The position numbers and the translations under genes are program-made. From Clostridium mediterraneense (GTDB lineage Bacteria; Bacillota; Clostridia; Clostridiales; Clostridiaceae): a stretch of DNA of 64,000 bases. The notes beneath the pieces were generated by a model that was not told where the DNA came from, made no database searches, and saw nothing but the letters and a program-made list of their open reading frames with translations. The stretch covers positions 62,001 through 126,000 of the forward strand of contig NZ_LT594783.1 in the NCBI RefSeq assembly GCF_900091705.1. The letters run 5' to 3'. Positions 58,401 to 64,000 of the stretch are shown in pieces (positions within the stretch are counted from its first letter, which is position 1; each line of letters starts with the position of its first letter).

Positions 58401-60317
58401 TTTTATAAGACATTTTTTGTTTTTAAAATTGTATCGTAATATAAAGTTAATCATTAATATGAGATATTTTATAAGTCTCTTAATAAATTCTTATGATATC
58501 TTATAAAATTTGTTAATCATTAATATGAGATATTTTATAAGTGGTAATAACAATAATTTATGCTACGAGATAGATGCGTTAATCATTAATATGAGATATT
58601 TTATAAGTCTGTATATAATATAGTTGTTCCATCTCTAAAACCGTTAATCATTAATATGAGATATTTTATAAGGCTATAGTTATCCTTCCTTGCTTTAAGC
58701 ACTCTTGAGTTAATCATTAATATGAGATATTTTATAAGTACTCCTATGGATTGGGATGATGATGGTGATTGCGGTTAATCATTAATATGAGATATTTTAT
58801 AAGTTTTATACCAATAGTTTAATCTACCAGTTAATATATGTTAATCATTAATATGAGATATTTTATAAGTTTAAAAAATGGTTATATAAGCAGCGATAAA
58901 CTGGAGTTAATCATTAATATGAGATATTTTATAAGTCTACTTTAATTTCTTTTGGAGATAGATCTGTATTAGTTAATCATTAATATGAGATATTTTATAA
59001 GTATAGTTTGATTTTAGCAAGAACAGGAAAGAGTTTAGTTAATCATTAATATGAGATATTTTATAAGTAGGCTAAAATAGGGTCTATCTTGGTGAATTCT
59101 TTCGTTAATCATTAATATGAGATATTTTATAAGTTTTCAAAGGAATGCCTTCTGTCTAATTTTGTAATGTTAATCATTAATATGAGATATTTTATAAGCC
59201 TTTTAAATACATATTGAATGACCTCCATTTACTTTGTTAATCATTAATATGAGATATTTTATAAGCAAAAGTCAGTTTCTAAACACTTCTTATTATCTTT
59301 GTTAATCATTAATATGAGATATTTTATAAGAGTCAAGTCTTTATGCGTGTTGATAAGGTTTTGAGGTTAATCATTAATATGAGATATTTTATAAGGAGCT
59401 TTGCAAAAGGATATGGAGTGAGAATGTTAGGGTTAATCATTAATATGAGATATTTTATAAGAAGTATTTATTTCTGTTTATCTACTGGACTTACTAGAGT
59501 TAATCATTAATATGAGATATTTTATAAGAATAGAGAGTTACAAGTATAGAATAGCCGATTTAAAGTTAATCATTAATATGAGATATTTTATAAGATTAGA
59601 AGAATTATATGTAATAATTGAGAAAAGAGAGTTAATCATTAATATGAGATATTTTATAAGCAGGCTTTCAACGAATTTTTAAAACTTAGATATAAAGGTT
59701 AATCATTAATATGAGATATTTTATAAGAATTTTTAAGGTGGAGGAATAAAAATGAAAAATAAAGTTAATCATTAATATGAGATATTTTATAAGAAAGATA
59801 TATTCCAATCGCTTGTTTCAGCTGGAGTGTTAATCATTAATATGAGATATTTTATAAGGGATTAAATCCTATAGAGGCTAATATTGAATTTGAGTTAATC
59901 ATTAATATGAGATATTTTATAAGAATTTTAAATACATTCTTTTTCTATCCATTTTTATTGTTAATCATTAATATGAGATATTTTATAAGCTAAACTATAA
60001 CAAAAATTAGCTTGTGTTTTACCGTGTTAATCATTAATATGAGATATTTTATAAGATGATTATATATCTAGGTTTAATAGTATAATAAAATGTTAATCAT
60101 TAATATGAGATATTTTATAAGTTTACCTCTTCGTCTGTTAAAATTATTTCCCTGTGGTTAATCATTAATATGAGATATTTTATAAGTCAACAATATTTAA
60201 ATTAGTTTTATTAGGCAGCATAGTTAATCATTAATATGAGATATTTTATAAGTCTTCTACAAGCTTATCTTGTTCATCCCACCTTTTGTTAATCATTAAT
60301 ATGAAATATTTTATATA
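55431..60317 (+). CRISPR. Type I-B CRISPR array: 75 repeats, 74 spacers
   Basis: A 30-base repeat (starting GTTAATCATT, ending ATTTTATAAG) recurs every 63-67 bases from 55431. I counted 75 copies. The first 74 appear identical and the last, at 60288-60317, has three changes (G to A at position 17 and both final bases). Spacers are 33-37 bases, mostly 35-36. The decayed end marks the trailer, so the leader is on the left and crRNAs are read on the plus strand, as are the cas genes. Repeat shape (GTTnAA...TTAAnATGAGAT) fits clostridial I-B repeats. Spacers 14 (56312-56347) and 41 (58081-58116) are identical. Confidence 0.98.
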
Positions 60318-60591
60318 TTGATTAAAAATTTTTATAAGAATATAAGCTATCTTTTAAAATTAACTTAAATTAGAATATAAGATTTTAATAAGTATAAATA
60401 TATTATTATATGTTAAGACTTAAGAATAATAATTAATATATAATATTTTATAAAATGGAATCAAAGTTTATTGTTACAGTTAATAGTTAATATTTAATAT
60501 TTTAGAAATTATATTTATATAATTTCTTTTTTTATGTATAAAAATAATTAACTTAGTTAAAATTTAGATATATGTATATTTAGGAGGGATT
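60318..60591. repeat. Array trailer with decayed CRISPR repeats
   Basis: The 274 bases between the array and cas4 hold at least two degraded copies of the repeat. 60479-60508 (GTTAATAGTTAATATTTAAT...) matches at about 23 of 30 positions. 60432-60454 (ATTAATAT-ATA-ATATTTTATAA) matches at 19 of 23. They lie about 25 bases apart, close to a shrunken spacer. The end of the stretch has a small hairpin (GAAATTATATT-AATATAATTTC type, near 60505-60528) with T-run and the cas4 ribosome site. Confidence 0.6.
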
Positions 60592-61086
60592 ATGGAGGTA
60601 AATGGTACATTAATTAATTATTTTTTTCATTGTAAGAAACAATGTTGGTTACATGGAAATAGAGTTAATTTAGAAAGTAATAGTGAAGATGTTAAGATAG
60701 GTAAAGCTTTACATGAAGTTAATAAGGAAAAATATAAAAATACTGAATTAAAGATTGATAATATAAGAGTAGATAAGCTTACTAGTAAATATTTAGTTGA
60801 AGTAAAAAAATCTGATTCTGATTATGACGCTGTTAAGTGGCAAGTTTTATTTTATCTTAAAAAATTAAGGGAAAAAGGAATTGAAAGAAAAGGGAAAATA
60901 GAATTTATAGAAAAAAACAAAAAGGACAAAAAAGTTTATTATGAAGAATTAACTGAGTTAGAAAATAAAAAACTTGAGGAGATAATAGAGAATATAAAGT
61001 ATCTATTAAGTAAAGAAGAGCCTCCAATAGTTAGTTTTGAAAATAAGTGTAAGAAATGTTCTTACTATGAATATTGTTATATATAA
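60592..61086 (+). CDS. cas4: Cas4, RecB-like adaptation nuclease
   Basis: A 164-residue protein. Cys14 (FFHCKKQC) near the start and CKKCSYYEYC at the end supply the Fe-S cluster ligands. The RecB nuclease core is GKALHEVNKE, then DKLTSKYLVEVKKSD (Asp and Glu-x-Lys) and WQVLFYL. It trims prespacers and reads the PAM during spacer acquisition. AGGAGGGATT precedes the ATG. First gene of cas4-cas1-cas2, with cas1 starting 12 bases after its stop. Confidence 0.94.
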   Translation: MEVNGTLINYFFHCKKQCWLHGNRVNLESNSEDVKIGKALHEVNKEKYKNTELKIDNIRVDKLTSKYLVEVKKSDSDYDAVKWQVLFYLKKLREKGIERKGKIEFIEKNKKDKKVYYEELTELENKKLEEIIENIKYLLSKEEPPIVSFENKCKKCSYYEYCYI

Positions 61087-61098
61087 AGGGGGAAATAT

Positions 61099-62094
61099 AT
61101 GGGACGTACAAAATATTTAATGTCTATGGGTGAATTAAGTAGAAAAGATAATTCTTTATGTTTTAGAGTTAATGGAAGAAATAAATATATACCAGTTGAA
61201 AATACTTCTGAAATTTATTGTTTAAATGAAATATCTTTAAATACTAAACTTCTAGATTTCTTATCAAGAAATGAAATTGTACTTCATATGTTTAATTATT
61301 ATGGAAATTATAGTGGTACATTTTATCCAAAAGAAAAATTAAGTAGTGGAAGATTACTTGTTAAACAAGTAAGTAGATATAATAATGATAGAATAAATAT
61401 AGCAAAAATTTTTGTACAAGGTATAGCTAATAATATTTACGAAGTTTTATATCATTATTATAAACATAAGAAGGATGTAAAGGATACTATAGATTGGATT
61501 AAAAAATATTTTAATTTAAAAATAAAAAAAATAGATAGTATAAATCAATTATTACAACTTGAGGGTGAGCTTTGGCAAAGATTTTATAGTGAGTTTAGAA
61601 ATATATTACCAGAAGATTTTGTAATGAATAAAAGAGTAAAAAGACCACCAGATAATCCTATAAATGCATTAATTTCATTTGGGAATTCCTTATTATACAC
61701 AAGAACTGTAACAGCTATATATAATACTCATCTAGATCAGAGAATTAGTTATTTGCATGAACCATCAGAAGGAAGATTTTCTCTAAGTTTAGATATAAGT
61801 GAAGTATTTAAGCCTATTATAGTATATAAAGCTATTTTTGATTTAGTTAATAATAAGAGATTGAAGGTGGATAAGCATTTTGAAAAAAGTGTGAATTATT
61901 GTATTTTAAATGAAGAAGGAAGAAAGATATTTATAGAAGAATTTGAAAAGAGAATGGATAGTGTCTTTGAACATAGCAAATTAAAAAGAAAAATTACTTA
62001 TAGAACAGCTTTAAAATTAGAGTGTTATAAATTAATAAAATATATCCTAGAGGATAAAGAATTTAAGGCATTTTCTATAAAGGAGAAAGTATAA
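61099..62094 (+). CDS. cas1: Cas1, spacer integrase
   Basis: A 331-residue integrase of normal I-B Cas1 length. The metal-binding residues are visible as Glu in LEGELWQRFY (about 154), His in YLHEPSEGRFSLSLDISEVFKP (about 221) and the Asp of LDISE (about 235). It inserts spacers at the leader end of the array, as a complex with Cas2. AAGGGGGAAAT precedes the ATG. Its stop overlaps the cas2 start (TAATG). Confidence 0.97.
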   Translation: MGRTKYLMSMGELSRKDNSLCFRVNGRNKYIPVENTSEIYCLNEISLNTKLLDFLSRNEIVLHMFNYYGNYSGTFYPKEKLSSGRLLVKQVSRYNNDRINIAKIFVQGIANNIYEVLYHYYKHKKDVKDTIDWIKKYFNLKIKKIDSINQLLQLEGELWQRFYSEFRNILPEDFVMNKRVKRPPDNPINALISFGNSLLYTRTVTAIYNTHLDQRISYLHEPSEGRFSLSLDISEVFKPIIVYKAIFDLVNNKRLKVDKHFEKSVNYCILNEEGRKIFIEEFEKRMDSVFEHSKLKRKITYRTALKLECYKLIKYILEDKEFKAFSIKEKV

Positions 62095-62384
62095 TGTCTA
62101 AAAAGAATATAAATTATAATTATGCATTTGTTTTTTATGATGTTAATATTAAAAGATGTAATAAGGTCTTTAAGATATGTAAAAAATATTTAAATCATTA
62201 TCAAAAGTCAGTTTTTAGGGGGAGTATAACTCCCTCAGATATTATAAATTTTAGGAAAGAATTAAATAAGATAATAGATAAAAAAGAAGATTTTATATGT
62301 ATAGTAAAGCTTATAAATGGTAAAGTTTTTGGGGAAGAAGTGCTGGGAAATAAGGAAAGTAAATCAGAAGATTTAATATTATAA
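62094..62384 (+). CDS. cas2: Cas2, adaptation subunit
   Basis: A 96-residue protein with the ferredoxin-like Cas2 fold: NYAFVFYDVNIKRCNKVFKICKKYL, then HYQKSVFRGSITPSDI, with the conserved Asp in FYDVN. It bridges two Cas1 dimers. Its start overlaps the cas1 stop by one base, and the ribosome site (AAAGGAG) lies inside the cas1 end. Confidence 0.96.
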   Translation: MSKKNINYNYAFVFYDVNIKRCNKVFKICKKYLNHYQKSVFRGSITPSDIINFRKELNKIIDKKEDFICIVKLINGKVFGEEVLGNKESKSEDLIL

Positions 62385-62390
62385 AAAGTA

Positions 62391-62413
62391 ATTAATATAA
62401 TATATTTTATAAG
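62391..62413 (+). repeat. Decayed CRISPR-repeat copy after cas2
   Basis: These 23 bases agree with the last 23 of the repeat at all but two positions (central GAG read as AAT). It lies seven bases after the cas2 stop and ends in the same ATTTTATAAG. Confidence 0.65.
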
Positions 62414-62480
62414 AATACATACAATGATATAATAAATTAAGATGAGAATTTAATATGTAGATTAAGTTGGGAGAGGCATT

Positions 62481-63047
62481 ATGAATACTATAAATATAAA
62501 TAAAAATGGAATCAAATTAAGAGGTAGATTAACAGAAGGTTCATTAATAGATTATAAAGGAGATAAAATTATTATTACAACAGAAGATAATTCTGTAATA
62601 GAGCTTGAATTTAATAATAATGCTGTCTTTGTAGAAGAAAATAAAAATGTAGATGAAACATCAAGTGAACATGTAATAGAAGCATTACCTCATAAAAATA
62701 GTTTTGTAAATGAAGAGGTACAAGGATTTACAGTAATTAAGCCAAAGGATGGTGGAGAATATCTTTTATCAATGGATGCAGTTCAAACATCTATTATAAC
62801 TGGTGGTCTTAGCAGTATGATGTCATATTATATTACTAGATTTAAAGGTATATTAGAAACTTTAAAGGCAAAGAAATCTTTAGGTAATGTAGAGGATATA
62901 AAGAAATCAGAGTTAGAAGCTTTAAAGATTTATAATACATTAATAGTTAGATTCCTTCCTGAAGTTCAAGGAAGAAATAAGGAAATTTTATTAACAACTT
63001 TATCTTCTAATAAAGAAGTTATAGAAGATTTCATAATTTTAAAATAA
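62481..63047 (+). CDS. Unknown protein downstream of cas2
   Basis: A 188-residue soluble protein not recognised. The first 60 residues are beta-rich (NGIKLRGRLTEGSLIDYKGDKIIITTEDN), and the remainder is helical (SMMSYYITRFKGILETLKAKK). GGGAGAGGCATT precedes the ATG. It lies about 95 bases after cas2 in the same direction, with no terminator seen between, so it may be in the same transcript. A second unknown gene follows. Whether the two belong to the CRISPR system or are ordinary neighbours is open. Confidence 0.65.
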   Translation: MNTININKNGIKLRGRLTEGSLIDYKGDKIIITTEDNSVIELEFNNNAVFVEENKNVDETSSEHVIEALPHKNSFVNEEVQGFTVIKPKDGGEYLLSMDAVQTSIITGGLSSMMSYYITRFKGILETLKAKKSLGNVEDIKKSELEALKIYNTLIVRFLPEVQGRNKEILLTTLSSNKEVIEDFIILK

Positions 63048-63100
63048 GTAGTATATTTAAGAAATTATATTTAATTATATAATTTCTTTTTTATTTGATT
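63048..63100 (+). terminator. Probable terminator after the 62481 gene
   Basis: AAGAAATTATATTTAATTATATAATTTCTTTT forms an A/T-only stem (AGAAATTATAT/ATATAATTTCT) with T after it, at about 63059-63092. Confidence 0.7.
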
Positions 63101-63235
63101 TTATATGTATGAAGCTTTAAAAGATAGTTTATATTATATTTAAGCTTCTAAATTATAATACAATTTATTATGATATAATAAAAAATAATACATAAGAAAA
63201 ATTTAATATAATTAGAGAAAGTAGGAGAACTAAGG

Positions 63236-64000
63236 ATGAGTTTAATTGCAACTTATAAGGCTAATAGAAAAGGCAAAAAGAATGTAGCTAAAGGTGTTAA
63301 GGAATTACAAGAAGTAGAAAAGCTAATAACAGAAATCTTAGAGAAGATAGATAATGTTTTTGAAGATAAAAGTTTTATAGAAGAAAATGCTGATGTTAAA
63401 GAAGTTTTAGAGCTTATAAAAGGAATTATAAGTATTGATTTAAGTAAAAATGATAATATGGGTGTAAGTAATTATCTTTTTGGAAGACTTTTAAGAACTT
63501 ATATTGTTTCAGAGTATGGTATAGATAAGAAAAGATTTCAATTAGAATTTTTAGATAGAAATAAAGAAATATTAAAAACAGAAGCTTTAGAAGATATTTT
63601 AAATAGAGCAAATGAAATATTAGAGAAAAATATAAAAATAGCAGAAAATCTTTTAGAAGTTACAAGAGGTTATGCAAAGGCAAAGCAAGATTTACTTCCT
63701 AGAAATAAAAAAGAATTTGATCAATATATTGCTGAGTATAATAATTATTTAGATGATAAAAATTCTAATATCAAGAAGGAAATTGAAAAGCTAAATGAGC
63801 TTAATTTAAAAGAAAATACTATATTTAAGGAAAATTTAGCAGAGATAATAAAAGAAATTAATATACAAAATAATATAAATGAAGATAATATTTTAAATAA
63901 GGAAGATTATATAAAAGAATTATTTGCTTATGATATGAAATTAAATAAATATATATTTAAGTTAAAAGATATGGTAGCAGATATAGAAGATTCAGATTTA
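63236..64000 (+). CDS. Unknown helical protein (partial, runs off right edge)
   Basis: The first 255 codons of a longer gene starting MSLIATYKANRKGKKNVAKG. The visible part is almost entirely helical and highly charged, with coiled-coil-like stretches (KNIKIAENLLEVTRGYAKAKQ, DDKNSNIKKEIEKLNELNLKEN). No signal peptide, membrane segment or enzyme motif seen. GTAGGAGAACTAAGG precedes the ATG. It follows the 62481 gene in the same direction, but the A/T hairpin between them may end that transcript. Family not recognised. Confidence 0.65.
   Translation, partial: MSLIATYKANRKGKKNVAKGVKELQEVEKLITEILEKIDNVFEDKSFIEENADVKEVLELIKGIISIDLSKNDNMGVSNYLFGRLLRTYIVSEYGIDKKRFQLEFLDRNKEILKTEALEDILNRANEILEKNIKIAENLLEVTRGYAKAKQDLLPRNKKEFDQYIAEYNNYLDDKNSNIKKEIEKLNELNLKENTIFKENLAEIIKEINIQNNINEDNILNKEDYIKELFAYDMKLNKYIFKLKDMVADIEDSDL

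Noticed and set aside
55431-60317. Spacers matching genes in this window (self-targeting)
   Set aside because: Reading by eye I found no spacer that matches another place in the window; a proper search was not possible.

Overview
The window is very AT-rich DNA with strong AGGAGG-type ribosome binding sites, many hairpin-plus-T-run terminators and clostridial-type proteins (SPOCS-like domain, YkuD transpeptidase, SH3b surface proteins, a type I-B CRISPR-Cas system). It fits a Clostridium sensu stricto or near relative. A plasmid-type initiator gene with an iteron origin lies at 9.1-11.1 kb, so the window probably comes from a large plasmid, chromid or second replicon, or from such a replicon integrated in the chromosome. 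The window alone cannot separate these. No rRNA, tRNA, insertion sequence or prophage was seen.

Layout. 0-2.6 kb: sufC-sufB-sufD (sufD cut by the left edge), an Fe-S assembly operon on the minus strand. 3-5.4 kb: a flavodoxin-like gene, a tail-less recA and an unknown gene. 5.4-12 kb: replication region. Two MscS channel paralogues, an anchored exported protein, nine iterons, the initiator gene and a 55-residue membrane protein are bracketed by two diverged inverted sequence blocks, each carrying a single extra iteron and TTTACAT-type repeats. 12-31.4 kb: exported SH3b proteins, a GNAT acetyltransferase, a SPOCS/beta-propeller-like protein, a Nudix hydrolase, an AGCS-like symporter, a double BFD-type [2Fe-2S] protein, a HicA-like fusion, oligoendopeptidase F, a diguanylate cyclase, an L,D-transpeptidase, HD and metallophosphoesterase proteins, and a small protein ending in a predicted sliding-clamp peptide. 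31.8-47.3 kb: a membrane glycosyltransferase, a CPBP protease, a sugar transporter/ROK kinase operon behind a palindromic operator, small membrane proteins, an M14 peptidase with SH3b domains, an SH3b-transglutaminase protein, a cation/proton antiporter and msrA.

47.5-64 kb: a degenerate kinase-HD protein, then a complete type I-B CRISPR-Cas locus: cas6-cas8b-cas7-cas5-cas3, a 75-repeat array (74 spacers), and cas4-cas1-cas2. The array splits the effector and adaptation modules. Decayed repeats lie between the array and cas4 and again just after cas2. Two unrecognised genes follow in the same direction, the second cut by the right edge.

The best leads are the inverted blocks around the iteron origin, the decayed repeats around cas4-1-2, the lone duplicated spacer, the genes after cas2, the HicA-like fusion and the clamp-peptide protein. 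Many start sites were moved inward because the longest reading frame began inside or upstream of the ribosome binding site.
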